Positions 24,961-37,374 of a stretch of 64,000 nucleotides of DNA are shown piece by piece (the first letter of the stretch is position 1; each line of letters starts with the position of its first letter). Position numbers and translations under genes: made by a program. Under the pieces are notes generated by a model. It was not told where the DNA came from and did not search any database. It saw only the letters and a list, made by a program, of their open reading frames with translations. This DNA comes from Desmodus rotundus (Eukaryota; Chordata; Mammalia; Chiroptera; Phyllostomidae), in assembly GCF_022682495.2 (NCBI RefSeq), contig NC_071399.1, positions 53,994,873 through 54,058,872 of the forward strand, read 5' to 3'.

Positions 24961-26715
24961 CTCAAAAAATGTCTGTGATTCTGGTGAATGGGCACTTCAT
25001 TCACCTAGGCATTCCTGGCATGTAGTACACATCAGAGGGGCTATCTTATTTAATGGAAAAATAAAACTGAGGCTTCTTACCTGTTCTACCAGTGTGATTA
25101 TAAAGAAATCAATGTTTATACGTTCATACATGTTCATTGATTATTATAGGCAGAAATCCAACTTAAACCCACTTAATAAAAAAAAGATTATTGAAAGCAG
25201 ATGAATTTGCAAAATGGAAGAGGAAGGTGAAGGAAGCAGGGTAGTTTCTAGGACCTCAGGGACTGGAGTCAACAGCTCTCTGTATTGTGCAGACCTTGCT
25301 TGCATCTCATCTTGTTTCTCTCTAGGAGTTATCTTTAAGATAAGGGTAGGGGGAGGTCAGTGAGAAGGACAAAGGAATGTGGGAAGGACTCATCTGGATA
25401 ATATATGATCAAAAAATGTGATGAAGTGGATGGCAATCTCAGTCCTATTACTTTTGACCCAAACTGTGAGATTTATAAGACAATTGTCAGAGTCCCTAAT
25501 TGTGTCCTCTGGCTCCCGCAAAGAAAGGAGATCTATAAGGGAAGCCTGCCTCTTCCTTTTTCAGGTGGAGGGAAGAGTAGGAACTTCAAGAGGAACAAGT
25601 AGCAGTGAGCTCAGGCTGGGGCTGGAGATGGCTGGTAGTGATGGTGGAAGCAGGGAGTGGGGTGGGCAAAGGACCAAGCTACAGGGGAAGTTATAGTTCT
25701 AGACTAATTCCAGCTCTAGGTATGGGGCATTGGGAGCCAAACCTTGTAATTAATAGGAGATGATAAAAGTGTTCTGGTTGTTGGAGCAATTAGATGACTT
25801 GAAAGGGCTTAAAAAATAATTAAAGAAGTGGATAATGAATGATACCTGAATCTGTGAGGCTATGACTGATGGTATATAACATATACCTACCAGAGGTAAC
25901 TTAAATATTTAATATTGTGAATCTATAAATATTTAACTGCATTCAAATATTTAGCTACTGAAATTGCCTCTCTAAAAAATGAGATTTTCTGAACAGAGGG
26001 TCATTTTTTTCAAGACCAAATGTAATCTAAGCAATTCATTTAAAATTCATTTTTGACAACTTCCCATCTATCACAAAATACAGCCTGTCATCATATGTTG
26101 GGTTCCCTTCTGATACACTGTGCAGACGGAGTATAATAAAAGCCCTGATCTGGCCATCTTTCTCCACCCAGGATGTCAGAAAACTTCTGGTTTCTTGACA
26201 TTTACAGAGAGGATTCTTCCCTTGCTCTCCCAACAGGAGTCTTGTAAGACTGCCCTATGGGCAAAATTGTGCCCCAATATAGAAAATATACACACTTAGG
26301 GAATGGTCAACAACAACAACAGCAGCAGCAACAACAAAATAACGGGAGACGGGTGCTTGTGAAAGGGGAAGTGGGAAGGAAAATCTCCAAAACCTTTGGT
26401 TATGACATATTCTCAGACAGATTCATTCCAGGACAGAATTTGCATGGAAATGGAAGACAAGGAACTTAATTCTCTATAAACCATTTGATCCCACATATCC
26501 TGGAAACCTTTGCATACCCCAGGGCTCAGGTTCCCTAATCTACTGCTTTCCACATGCTTTTTTCTCAAATTCTCTGCATTTGAGGGCATTCCTTTATCTC
26601 TCAACACCTTCCCTACCTTCAAGTTTAAGGGGAGACTTTTTACACAGGTCTCCAACAAACAGAAGGGCCTAGGTGAACTCCCACCTGCCTCTGTTAACTC
26701 TATTACCGTTGCCTA
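24961..26715. other. Intergenic, no gene recognised
   Basis: It holds a short CAA/CAG repeat at about 26309-26338, which yields a run of Gln in one frame but is not in a supported gene. Nothing else was recognised. Confidence 0.5.
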
Positions 26716-26719
26716 CACC

Positions 26720-27215
26720 TTTTGTATTAGTTAAGTTCCCCAGAGAAACAGAACTAAAATAATATAGATATATGGATATAAATATGTGTAAGAAGATTTT
26801 TATTATATAATGGAATTGGCTCATGAGATTATGGAGGATGATAAGCCCTATGATCTAGTTTCTGTGAGCTGGAGAACCAGGAAAGCTGATGGAATAAGTC
26901 TAAGTCAAAAGGTCCAAGAGTCCTGATCTGAGTCCAAAGGCCTAAGGATCCAGGAGAGCCAATGTGCAATGTCCAAAGGCAGGCAGGAGAAGACGGATGT
27001 CTCAGCTCAAGCAGAGGGCCAAGTTTGTTCTTTCTCCACCTTTCTGCTCTATTCAAACCCACATAGAATTGGATGATGCCCACCTGCATTGGAGAAGATG
27101 CTCTTTACTCAGTTTACCAGTTCAAATACTAATCTCTTTCAGAAATATCCTCACGGACACACTCAGAAATAATGTTTCACCAGTCATCTGGGCCCAGTGA
27201 AGTTGACACATAGAA
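26720..27215. repeat. Ancient interspersed repeat, family not assigned
   Basis: It begins 'agttccccagagaaacagaac', continues 'ggaattggctcatgagattatggagg', 'ctcagctcaagcagagggcc' and 'gattcaaatactaatctctttcagaaatatcctcacgg' (the first bases differ here), and ends 'cagtgaagttgacacatag'. This set of phrases is common in mammalian genomes; I cannot name the family with confidence. Confidence 0.5.
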
Positions 27216-27553
27216 AGTGATCATTAAACTGCGAATAGCTCCATCTCTGTTCCCATCACAGCCTTCTTGATTTTCAAACTGCTCTTGTCTGCCTGAAGCA
27301 CTTCAAGCCATGTTGCTTGATCAACAGTATCACATACAGACTTGGGTTCTGCCTGCCACCTTAGAGAGGCTCAGGGAATTAATGACCTTTGAAGACTTGG
27401 ATGCAGGTGCATTGGCAAAGGGACATTCCTGATAACATTGGCAGTAATAATATTAACAACTAATAGCTATTGAGTCCAAGCTGGGTGCAATGTCCTTCAC
27501 ATACCTCATCTTAAATCCCACAACAACTATGAAGGTAAACAGGATTATTTATA

Positions 27554-27762
27554 CAGGGTCTAGCAGAAGTAATACCAGCTTGAGTGTGGTGGGTAGGGTA
27601 TGTGAATATCTCTCACAAGATGGACAGCAATTTGAACTTTTCACCTAAAATGTCATATGGTATACTTGAGTGTGATATTGTTATGTTACAGAAATACATA
27701 CTTATGATTTTGTAAGGAAAGATTTTGTAATAAATAGGGGGCATTACTTGTGCCAGACCCTG
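27554..27762. mobile_element. 209-bp TIR element (Tc1/mariner-type MITE)
   Basis: The ends are inverted repeats: 27554-27573 starts CAGGGTCTAGCAGAAG and the complement of 27743-27762 starts CAGGGTCTGGCACAAG, 18 of 20 bases alike. A TA lies on each side (27552-27553 and 27763-27764), the target duplication of Tc1/mariner transposons. There is no coding capacity, so it must have moved with a transposase from elsewhere. The family name is not known to me. Confidence 0.75.
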
Positions 27763-28042
27763 TAATTTACATTTGAGAGTCCAGTAGATTCTGAAACCCG
27801 TGTTCTTCCCTTTGCCACACAGAAAGATGTTGATTCGCTCTCTTTGAAAAGGAGAGAGGCTGAAGATGGTCTAACAGAGAATAATAATAATCACATGAAC
27901 TGACCATCCTGGAGCTCTCGCAGGCACCTGGCCCTCTTCTGCAGGCTTCATGGGTGTGACCTCATTTCATCTGCATGACAGCCCTTATGGAGTGCGGTTC
28001 TATTATAACCCAGCAGACAGAGGCCATCCACGGGGCACCTTG

Positions 28043-28860
28043 GTGAATGACCCAACAATTAATGCTGGAAGAAAGAGGTTTTTATTTACAATATTCTGCC
28101 CTTGGGGGGCACTCAGAGCACTCATTCTCAAAGCCCTCTTTTCCTACAAGACCCAGCACTTCCCTTGTTCCCCAAAAAGCTGTAAGTCAAAACCAAGTCC
28201 AATAGTTCCCCATTTCCTTATCTTAAGCCGGCTGCACGAATAGTTCTCCAGTCTCTCTGGAAGGTACCAAAGTCGTCATCCTCATGCAACAGCTGTCTCC
28301 TTCAGGGTCTGGGGTATATTGTCATCAGCCTCCATGTTATAGTCCAAGAATACATGTGCCATGTTACACTGGATCAGGGTGAAGTCCAGGAAAGTCACAA
28401 GCCCTAAGGGTCCAGATAGAGTCCGGGTTTGCACGGCAGCGGATCAGCGTCTTGCAAGGTAGTCTTTGGTGGCTTTGGAGTTGGCACAATCAAAGCAGCA
28501 TGCCTGCTTTCTTGCTAGCCTATGATGGACCAGCTCCTACAGCCCGCATGGCTCCTATCTCACTACTGGCAGCCTGCTGGAATCTATCCTCACTACTAGC
28601 TACATCTTTGCTCTTCTTCCCGAACGGCTGCCCACCCTTAATTTTAATCCTGACCCAGACCCTCTTCCCACTATGAGCTATGTTTGCCAGTTTTCTGTAT
28701 AGTTTACATTCAGCTGCCATCCCCAGTCAGGGCAAGAGTGACTCAGTGATCCAGGGGGAACCACCTCCCTTGGCTAAGTCATCAGTTAGGATACAATCTG
28801 AAAGTCATGTCCACCTTTCCACGTGGTGGTAGCACAGCTATTAACACAGCTATTAAACTA
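28043..28860 (-). mobile_element. Possible solo LTR
   Basis: This block differs in texture from its surroundings. Read on the minus strand it ends with an AATAAA-type signal ('gtaaataaaaacc', near 28080) shortly before a CA, as retroviral LTRs do. I found no clean target duplication and no partner LTR. Confidence 0.3.
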
Positions 28861-28964
28861 GCTACCAATTTGCCATTGTAATGCAAAGTATCTTAACCCT
28901 GTCATCTGCTGTCCCCCATCCCCCAACCAAAGTTTGTGGAGGCTTTGAGGACCCTTCAGTCTGC

Positions 28965-29085
28965 ACCCTGTTTCATTAGCATTATGCCCATCTATAAGCT
29001 GAGGCACAGAGAAGGTAGATGGTTTACTTAAGGTCATGCTAGAAGTGAGTGTTGGAGCTGGGTTCAAGCCCTGGCCTTCTAGTGT
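28965..29085 (-). repeat. MIR SINE fragment
   Basis: 'ataagctgaggcacagagaaggt' then 'ggtcatgctagaagtgagtgttggagctgggttcaagccc' is antisense MIR. Confidence 0.75.
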
Positions 29086-29544
29086 CTATGGATAGCAAGG
29101 GGCCAGTCCTCTGGGGATAGTGGTGGCTCAGGGTTAAGTAGAAGGAGTAGGGTAGGGCCCTCCTCATGAGTTGCCCTTTAAGTGGAGACACTATGTCACA
29201 AAGGGCTGCAGCCCCCCACATTGTCCTCAGCAAAATCACAGATCGGTCACTCACAACTGCAAAGGATGTGAGTTTGAGGAAAAACCACAAGGATGGGAAC
29301 AATGCCATGAGGAGCTGTGGCTGCCTGGGCCTTGCAAACACAGTCAGCTTCCAGACTGTGTTTCTGGCCTCATTGGCCACTTTCCTAAATTGTAGGTCAC
29401 AGGCATCAACTTGCTGTTTACTCTTATAGGTCTCCATCCTGATCTAAGTCTCAAAATCCTGTTCCCCTTTTCCTCCCGATCCTCAAGGTCAATTTAAAAT
29501 TGTTTCCTCTAATCTGACAGTCTGTGTTAGATGCAAACTGTTTG

Positions 29545-29995
29545 TATCTTTGGACTTAGAAATTTCACTTTTAGGATTTTAAATTAGAAAAAAGACTTAT
29601 ATGAGGATTCAAAGATCTAAGTTCAAGGATGTTCACTACAACTTTGAAATGTCAAGAAGTGGAAGCAACTTATTTCTCCATTCATAAGGGAGAGTGAAAT
29701 AAATTATGATCATTCCTCACAATCAATTACCATGCAGCAGTTTGAAGATAATAATACTGATACAGCACAGAAAGATGTTCAAGATACATGGTTAAGTGAA
29801 AAAAAGAGGTAAATAAATATGGGTTATATGAACAAATTTTCTTGAAATAAAAAAAGAAGAAATAAAAGCACAGACATAGGAAAAGTTTAGAAATACAGTA
29901 AAGTATTGATAACATAAGTTACTTTTGGAGGATAAGACTATAAGGGACTTTCTCCTTTTTCAATACTTGTATAATATTTGATTTTTAAAATTTTT
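29545..29995 (+). mobile_element. Old L1 3' fragment, sense
   Basis: 'gaaatttcacttttaggatttt', 'aaggatgttcactacaactttg', 'agagtgaaataaattatgatc', 'catgcagcagtttgaag' and 'tacatggttaagtgaaaaaaagagg' follow the L1 ORF2 end and 3' UTR order. Confidence 0.65.
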
Positions 29996-31170
29996 ACAAA
30001 AGGCAAAAACTTTAATTTCCTTGGGCATCTCCATGTCAGTCCCTCAGAACATTGCTTGTACCTTTTCAAGTCCGTGTTTCAGTCTTGGTTGTTTAACATA
30101 TTAATATTTCCTTTTGAACCATGAACTCCTTGAACCAAAGGTTTGTGTCATTTGTTTTGGTAGGACATTGAACCACATTAAATTGCCAATATCTAACAGT
30201 TTTTGGCTTACAAAAATAGCAGGTCCACAGCGTCCAGTCTGCGGTCTCCTCAGTGCTCAGCACAGCACCAGGTGTTTGGCTGAACTGACTTGAAATGACT
30301 TCTTGTTGGCATTTTTTCATGTTTTCTCGCATGAACAATCTTAAATTTATTCAAAGTGCTAACATGATTTGCCGGATAATTTATACTCACATTTTGTAAA
30401 TATAGTTCAGGTGTGTGTATAATCGGACCACTATTGATATGTTTGTGCAGGGAGAAAGTGATTGAAAGTGGAACTTCAAGATAAATCTTAGTAGCACTAA
30501 AGCCTCTGACTGTGAGAAAAGAATAGGCAAACTCTAATTCTTTCTGGGTCTTGATTTCTTTTTAAGACTTGTCAGCTAAAGAGATTGAGGAGGCTTGAAC
30601 CAAGGCCAATATAATTTTTCCACCCAGAGCAAGCCTCCCGACTGCCTGGCTCTAAGAGAAGGAGATAGCAGCCTTTGGATGGAGGTAATACTCACTAGTG
30701 AGCTTTTTTAAGACAAGTGCATTGGTCTGGAGGGGTTGCCCAAGTTTCTTGGTTAAGGCTTTCTTTTCCTCGTTACTAATAGTTATGATATTAGACCCGA
30801 GTGACTGGTCTCTGACCTCAAATATTCCATGGGCTCAGACAAGAGTTCTTTTTATGAACACAAGAAAGTATTTCAGGTGGTCAGTTTGCTATTGGACATA
30901 GTAAAATCAAATACAAACTTGGGAATGGAGAAGGGAACTCTCTGTTTTAAAGATAGATTGCCATTCACCTTTCTCCTTTCATCTTTGGGAAGAAAGCCTG
31001 AGACACAGACACCCATGGGAGGGATGAGAGGGAGGGATGTACAGAAATTTCCCACCAGCCAGACCTGGGCAGGGCCTGTCTCTACACTGGTTATGGCAGG
31101 ATGCCAGCCTCGCCTCACCTGTGACTGTAGGGTAAAGTTTAGAAATGGAATGGTAACACAACCCTGAACA
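29996..31170. other. Intergenic, no gene recognised
   Basis: No gene or named repeat. Overlapping open frames at 30829-31175 on both strands show no domain. Confidence 0.5.
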
Positions 31171-31174
31171 GGCA

Positions 31175-31578
31175 TAGTAAATTATTTTTATTTGTTGAAC
31201 AGGAACTTACAATCTTTGTTGGGGTAAATTGGTATACAACATTATATATATTTCACATATACAACACTATAATTCAACATTTATTTATACTACATAGTGG
31301 TCATGACTAAGTCTCGTTATCATCCATCACCATACAATTGATCCTCCTCTCCTATTTCACCCTCTGTCCAATCCCCTCCCCCTTTGGTAACCACCAATCT
31401 GTTCTCTGTATCTATCTACCTATTTATTTATTTATTATTAGATTTCATATATAAGTAAAATCATACAATATTTGTCCTTTTTGACTTAATTCAATTAGCG
31501 TAAAACCCTCAAGGTCCTCCAATGTTGTTGTAAATGGCAAGATTTTCTTCTTTTTAATGGCTGAGTAGTATTTTAAAT

Positions 31579-31616
<38 letters not shown>

Positions 31617-32525
31617 CTTCTTTATTCATTCTTCCATGGATGGGAACTTAGGTTGTTTTGACATTCTGGCTGTTGTAAATAATGCTGCAATGAACATAAG
31701 GGCACACATATCTTTCAAATTGGTGTTTTTGTATTTTTAGGATAAACACTGAGAAGTGTTTGGTATGTATGGGTTGTATGGTAATTATATTCTTAGTTTT
31801 TTAATGGATCTCCATAATGGTTTCCACAGTGGCTGTGCCAGTTTACATGCCTACTAACAGCTCAGGAGGGCTCCCTGTCTTCCACTGCATTGCCAGCACT
31901 TAGCTCTTGTCTTTTTGATAATGGCCTTTCTGGCAGGGGTAAGGTGATATCTCATTGTGGTTTTGATTTGCATTTTCCTGATAATTGCAGTTGTTGAGCA
32001 TCTTTTCAGATGCCTGTTGTCTATCTGCATGCGTTCTTTGGAAAAATATCTATTCATGTCCTCTGTGCATTTTTAAATTGGGTTGTTTGTTTTTATGTTG
32101 TTGAATTGTGTGAGTTCTTTATAGATTTTGGTTATTAACGCCTTATCAGATGTATAATTTGCAAATATCTCTTCTCATTCAATAGGCTGATTTTTTGTTT
32201 TGTTGATGGTTTCCTATGTTTTGCAGAGCTTTTTTTTTGATGTAGTACCACCTGTTTATGTTTGCTTTTGTTTTGCTTGCTGACAGAGTCATATCCAAAA
32301 AAAAAAAAAGTCTTAGACCCGTGTCAAGGAACTTACTGCCTATGTTTTCTTCTAGTAATTTTATGGTTTCAGGTCATACATTCAAGTCTTTAATCCATTT
32401 TCAGTTAATTTTTGTGTATGATGTAAGATAGTGGTCCAGTTTTATTCTTTTGCATGTGGCTGTCCAGCTTTTCCAGCACCATTTATTGAAGAGACTGTCC
32501 TTTCCCCAATCTCATCATAAGTTGT
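31175..32525 (-). mobile_element. Old L1 (L1MA-type) 3' part, antisense
   Basis: On the plus strand the antisense L1 phrases come in order: 'ggtaaattggtatacaacattatata', 'ggtaaccaccaatctgttctctgtatc', 'ccctcaaggtcctccaatgttg', 'ctgagtagtatttt', a (CA)n run (31578-31614), 'aataatgctgcaatgaacataaggg', then the ORF2 end with 'tccagcaccatttattgaagagactgtcc'. It is truncated at its 5' side near 32525. Confidence 0.8.
31578..31615. repeat. (AC)n microsatellite
   Basis: About 19 uninterrupted AC units inside the old L1, at a position where this L1 type usually carries a dinucleotide run. Confidence 0.95.
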
Positions 32526-33635
32526 TTTTAAAGTAAGAATCAGAGTACATTAGAATATTGGAACCAGAAGGAATCCCCAAATATCTGCAGGACATTTTTA
32601 GGTATTCATAAATAAGGCCAGAGGCATTCCATGGTTATGTAAATTTGGGGAATAAAGGAGGTAGCAGCTGCTGCTGGGTGCCACACTTCAGCGCAAGAGA
32701 CTGATTCTTAGCAGCCTGAGTCTGTAATCTCTTTGACTAAAGCCCTTCCTGAAGCCACAGAGGGCCAGTCTGTCCTTACATAATAGGCCAAGGGTGCCAG
32801 GGCCTTGCCACCAACCCTGAACAGTTCATAACTATGACTGGTGAGAGTTGGTGTATACTAAATATCCCAGCCATCTCATCCCTCAGGTGGGATAACTGAA
32901 GCCTGTACTCTATACTGGTTCCTGTAATTTCCCCAGTGGGATCAGGCTCCAGCTGCCCCCAGTTTAATAATGCACCCTTCAAAGCTGCTTTCCCTTCCCT
33001 GTCTTGCTTCCCAATTGCCTTACCATGTTTCCCTTCACTTTCCACATCTACTACTTGCTGTCAAATCCTTCCCTCAGCATCTGCCTTGGGAGCCCAAAAT
33101 AAGATAGCTGGGTAATGAAAAATGAACAGATTTCTTTACCACAGAACTTCCCAGAGACTTTAACATGCTAATATACTTTGCAAGATACACACTCTATAGC
33201 ATTTCATAAATATTTCACTACAAAGCCATATCTCCCTTCCCCATAGACATATCCTGAGACCAGTATTCCAAGCAAGATATTTTGGAGGCATTCTCTTTAT
33301 TTTACTGATGAGAATGTTGTCAATATCTACGTTTGTCGGCAAGAGGACTAATTCCAGGAAAGTCAAGGATTTGTCTAAAGTTTCACAGTCAGCAGTGGCA
33401 GAATTACCCTCAAAATCTAGGTTTCCTCTTCCCTTGTCACTACACAATTTTACATCTGTACATCATTCCAGATAAGCATGGCATTAGAGTTCTGAGGTCA
33501 AAGAACATGGAGTTGGGACTTAGGTCTCAGGAGATCTGTCTGGTCTCTATCACCAGCCAGCTGTGCCTCTCTGCTTAGGCACTTACAGCAATCCTTTCTC
33601 TTACTTTCTTACTATATGAAACCAGAGAGTTAGTT
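32526..33635. other. Intergenic with one MIR-like patch
   Basis: An antisense MIR-like stretch lies near 33290-33420 ('ttattttactgatgagaatg ... tttcacagtcagcagtggcagaatt'). The rest holds nothing I recognise. Confidence 0.5.
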
Positions 33636-33639
33636 TAGA

Positions 33640-35634
33640 TGACTCTTCATTGTGGTAAAATATATAGAACACAAAATTTACCATTTTAACTACTTTTAGT
33701 CGGACAATTCAGTGGCATTAAGTACATTCACATTATTTGCAACCAATACTATCATCCAACTTTGCCATCTTCCCAAACTGAAACTTGAAACCCATTAAAC
33801 AGTAACTGCTCTTTCCCTGGCAACCACCCTCTTACTTTCTGACTCTATGAATTTGACTACTCTAGGTAGCTTATATAAGTAGAAGCATACAGTTTTTGTG
33901 ACTGGCTTATTTGACTTAGCATAATGTTCTCAAAGCTTATTCATGTTGTAGTGTATTGCAGACTTTCTTCCATTTTTAAGGGTGAATTATAGTCTATTGC
34001 ATGTATATATCACATTTTTCTTACCTATTCACCCACTGATGGACACTTGGGTTGTTTCCTCATTTTAGGTATTGTGAATAATGCTGCTATATACACAAAT
34101 GTGCAACACCTGTTTCTGTTTTTGCTTTCAGTTATTTTGGGTATATACCCAGAAGTGGAATTGCTAGATCATGTGGTAATTCTATTGTTAATTTTGTGAG
34201 GAACTGCTATACTTTTTCCCACAGCAGTTGTACTATTTTACATTCCTACCAATAGTACACAAGGGTTCCAGTTTCTTCACATCCTCATCAATACTTGTTG
34301 TTTTCTGGTTTTCTTGATAGTAGATAGTATCTTATGGTGGCTTTGATTTGCATTTCTCTAATGATTAGTGATATTGAACATCTTTTCATGTTTATTGGCC
34401 ATTCATATAGTTTTTTTTAAAAGAAATTCAAGTTCTTTGCCCATTTTTGAATTGTATTGTTTGTCTAGTTGTTGTTGAGTTTTAGGAGTTCACTAGATAT
34501 TCTGAATATGAATTTATCAGATATATAATTTGCAAATGTTTTTCTTATTCTGTTGGCTGCCTTTACACTGTTGATAGCATCGTTTAATAAGCAAAAGTTT
34601 TAAATTTTTACAAGGTCCAACTTGTCTATATTTTTTCTTATCTGTGTTTGCTGTCAAATCTAAGAAATTATTGCCAAATCCAATGTCATGAAATCTTTGC
34701 CCTATTCTTAAAGAATTTTATAGTTTTAGGTCTTACATTTAGGTCTTTGACCCATTTTGAGTTAATTTTTGTAAATGGTAAGGGTTCAACTTTTGTATGT
34801 GGATATCCAGTTTTCCTACCATTTGTTGAAAAGACTGTCTTTTCCCCACTGTCTTTTGACAAGTCTTGATAAACTTGTCAAAAATTATTTGACCACATAT
34901 GCAAAGGTTTATTTCTTGGATCTTTATTCTATTCTATTGGTTTATTGGTTGGTCTTTATGCCAGTACCAGCTTATTTTGATTACTGGAATTTTGTAGAAA
35001 GTTTTAAAATCAGAAGTTTGAGTCCTCCAGTTTTGTTCTTATTTTTCAAGATTGTTTTGGCTATTCAGGATCTCTTGAGATTCCATGTGAATTTTAGAGT
35101 GGGCTTTGCTAGTTCTGTGAAAAAGAGTCATTGAGATTTTGATAGTGATTGCATGGAAACTTCAGAGTGCTCTGGGTGGTATTGACATTTTAACAATATT
35201 AAGTTTTCCAATTATGAATATGGAATGTGTTTCCATTTATTCTATGTCTTCTTTTATTTCTTTTAGCAATATTTTGTAGTTTTTATTGTACAGTTCTTTT
35301 GCATTCTTGGTCAAGTTAATTCTTTAGTATTTTATTATTTTTGATGTTATTATAAATGGAATTGTTTTTGTAATTTTCTTATTAGATTGTTAATTGTTTG
35401 TGTATAGAAATGCAGCTGAATTTTGTGTGTTGACTTTGAATCTTGCTATTTTTTAATTCATTTATTAGCTCTAATAGTTTTTTTGTGTGGAATCTTTGGA
35501 ATTTTCTCTATATATGATCATTTCACATGCGAACAGAAAATTTTACTTCTTCCTTTTTAAAATTAAAAAAATTTTTCATCCTCAACCAAGGACACTTTTT
35601 ATTGCTTTTAGAGAGAGAGGAAGGGTAAGGGAAA

Positions 35635-35683
<49 letters not shown>

Positions 35684-35920
35684 GAAACTGATTTGTTGCC
35701 TCCATATGTGCCCCAACTGGGGACTGAACCTACAACTTTTCAACTTTTCAATTTATGGGGCTATGCTCCAACCAACTGAGCCACATTGGCCAGGGAAATT
35801 TTACCTCTTCCTTTTTAATTTGAATGCCTTTTTTTCTTTTTATTGCCTAATTGCTATGTTTAGAATTTCTAGTACTATATTTAATAGAAGTAGTGAAATC
35901 AGGTGTATTTATCTTTATTG
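33640..35920 (-). mobile_element. Old L1M 3' UTR and ORF2 end, antisense
   Basis: Plus-strand phrases such as 'aaatttaccattttaactactttta', 'atcatccaactttgccatcttcccaaactg', 'ggcaaccaccctc', 'attgtgaataatgctgctat', 'aacatcttttcatg' and 'ttgaattgtattgtttg' follow the antisense order of an old L1 from its 3' UTR into the C-terminal part of ORF2. A Ves SINE splits it at 35561-35794. No frame is open over a useful length. Confidence 0.8.
35561..35794 (-). mobile_element. Ves SINE inserted into old L1
   Basis: Antisense Ves: it ends 'ccaactgagccacattggccaggg' and has the 'ccaactggggactgaacc' segment. Its tail side contains a (GA)n run (about 35638-35680). A long target duplication of about 24 bp flanks it (35536-35560 and 35795-35818, one indel and one substitution), so the insertion boundaries are sure. 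Confidence 0.9.
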
Positions 35921-36740
35921 AGATTTTTATTTCCCCATCTGATTTTGAGCTGCTGTCTAGTGTTCTTTTATTTTATCTTGAAAGACTTCCTTAAGCATTT
36001 CTTGCAGAGAAGGTCTAGTGGTAATGAAATTTCTCAGTTTTTATTTATCTGGGAATGTCTTCATTTCTTCCTCACTTTTGAAGGGCCACTTTGCTGGATA
36101 TAGAATTCTAAGATGACAGTTTTTTTCTTTTAGTACTTAGAATATATTGGCTCATATACTTATGGCTTCCAAAGTTTCTGATGAGAAATGTGCTGATAAT
36201 TCTATTGAAGATCATTTGTATGTGATGATTTCCTTCTCTCTTGCTGTTTTCAAGATTCTTTCTTTGTCTTCGTTTTTTGGAAGTGTGATTATGCGTCTCA
36301 GCGTGGGTCTCTTTGAGTTCATCTTGGAGTTTGTTCAGCTTCTTGGCTTATATTCATATCTTGCATCAAATTAAAGAAGTTTTTAGTTATTATGTGTTCA
36401 TATATTTTCTCTGCCCCTTTCTCTCTTCTCCTTCTGGAAACTCCACAATGTTTGTGCTGATCTGCTCAATGACACCCCACTGGCCCCTCAGGCGCTGTTC
36501 ACTTTTCTTTAATCCTTTTCTTTTTGTTCCTCAGCTTTGAAAATGACTGTTGTCCCATTTTAAGCCCTCTAGTAAATTTTTCATTTCATTTGAACTTTTC
36601 AGGTTCAGACTTTCCTTTTGGTTTCTTTTTAGCTTTTCTTTATTGGTATATTTTCATTTTATTCATACGTTATTTTCTTGACTTCACTAATATCTTCCTT
36701 TAGACGTTTGAGCTACTGTAAGACAATTACTTAAAAATCT

Positions 36741-36823
36741 TTGTCTAGTATATCTGCTATCAGGTCTGTTTAAGAAATAATTCATGTTTCTTAAACAGAC
36801 CTGATAGCAGATATACTAGACAA
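36741..36823. repeat. Perfect 37-bp inverted repeat with 9-nt loop
   Basis: 36741-36777 and 36787-36823 are exact reverse complements, separated by TAATTCATG. The right arm is newly made DNA (see the insertion at 36789-36884). This is the strongest hairpin in the window. Confidence 0.97.
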
Positions 36824-36884
36824 GTGGAGGGATGGTGAGAAAAGGCATACAACTGTAATTGAATAACAATAAAAATTAAAAAAA
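36789..36884 (+). mobile_element. 96-bp snap-back insertion: inverted flank copy plus L1-type 3' tail
   Basis: A 17-bp target duplication, AAGAAATAATTCATGTT, flanks it exactly at 36772-36788 and 36885-36901. The first 35 bases are the reverse complement of the DNA just left of the site (36741-36775). The remaining 61 bases end 'acaactgtaattgaataac', 'aataaaaatt' and an A run, which resembles the 3' end of the young L1/half-L1 elements nearby (complement of 36975-37010). So a very short 3' tail was inserted by L1 machinery and joined to an inverted copy of the target flank. Confidence 0.85.
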
Positions 36885-37374
36885 AAGAAATAATTCATGT
36901 TGATTTTTTTCTCCTTTGAATGGGTCATATATTCTTATTATTTTTTGCGTGTGTATTGTGACTTTTTTTGATTTTTTGATATATTTATTGATTATGCTAT
37001 TATAGTTGTCCCATTTCTGCCCCTTCACTCAACTCCATCCTGTCCAACCCCTCCCTCCCACATTCCCCCCCCTATAGTTCATGTCCATGGGTCATACTTA
37101 TTAGTTCTTTGGCTTCTACATTTCCTACACTATTCTTACCCTCCCCCTGTCTATTTTCCACCTATCATTTATGCTATTTATTCTCTGTACCTTTCCCCCC
37201 TCTCTCCCCCTCCCAATCCCCTATTGATAACCCTCCATGTGATCTCCATTTCTGTGGTTCTGTTTCTGTTCTAGTTGTTTGCCTAGTTTTCTTTTGTTTT
37301 GGTTTTAGGTGTGTTTGTTAATAACTGTGAGTTTGCTGTCATTTTTACTGTTCATATTTTTTATCTTCTTTTTC

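Larger units (their letters stand above)
35921..36954 (-). mobile_element. Ancient half-L1 (HAL1-like) relic, left part
   Basis: The plus strand reads as antisense L1 ORF1: 'ttgcagagaaggtctagtggtaatgaa', 'tttctgatgagaaatgtgctgataattc', 'ctctcttgctgttttcaagattctttc'. The last two phrases line up directly with the ORF1 of the young element at 37575-37680, showing common descent. It stops at the young insertion and resumes at 38992. ORF1 is fully decayed. The name HAL1 comes from recall of its consensus. Confidence 0.65.

Noticed and set aside
26309..26338. A possible polyglutamine tract
   Set aside because: A short CAA/CAG repeat in a 70-codon frame with no gene context.
35487..35921. A 144-codon frame with a run of Arg/Glu
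   Set aside because: It reads through antisense L1, the Ves SINE and its (GA)n run.
36970..37374. A separate gene or promoter in the C-rich tract beside ORF1
   Set aside because: The same tract follows ORF1 in all three half-L1 copies, so it is their 3' UTR.
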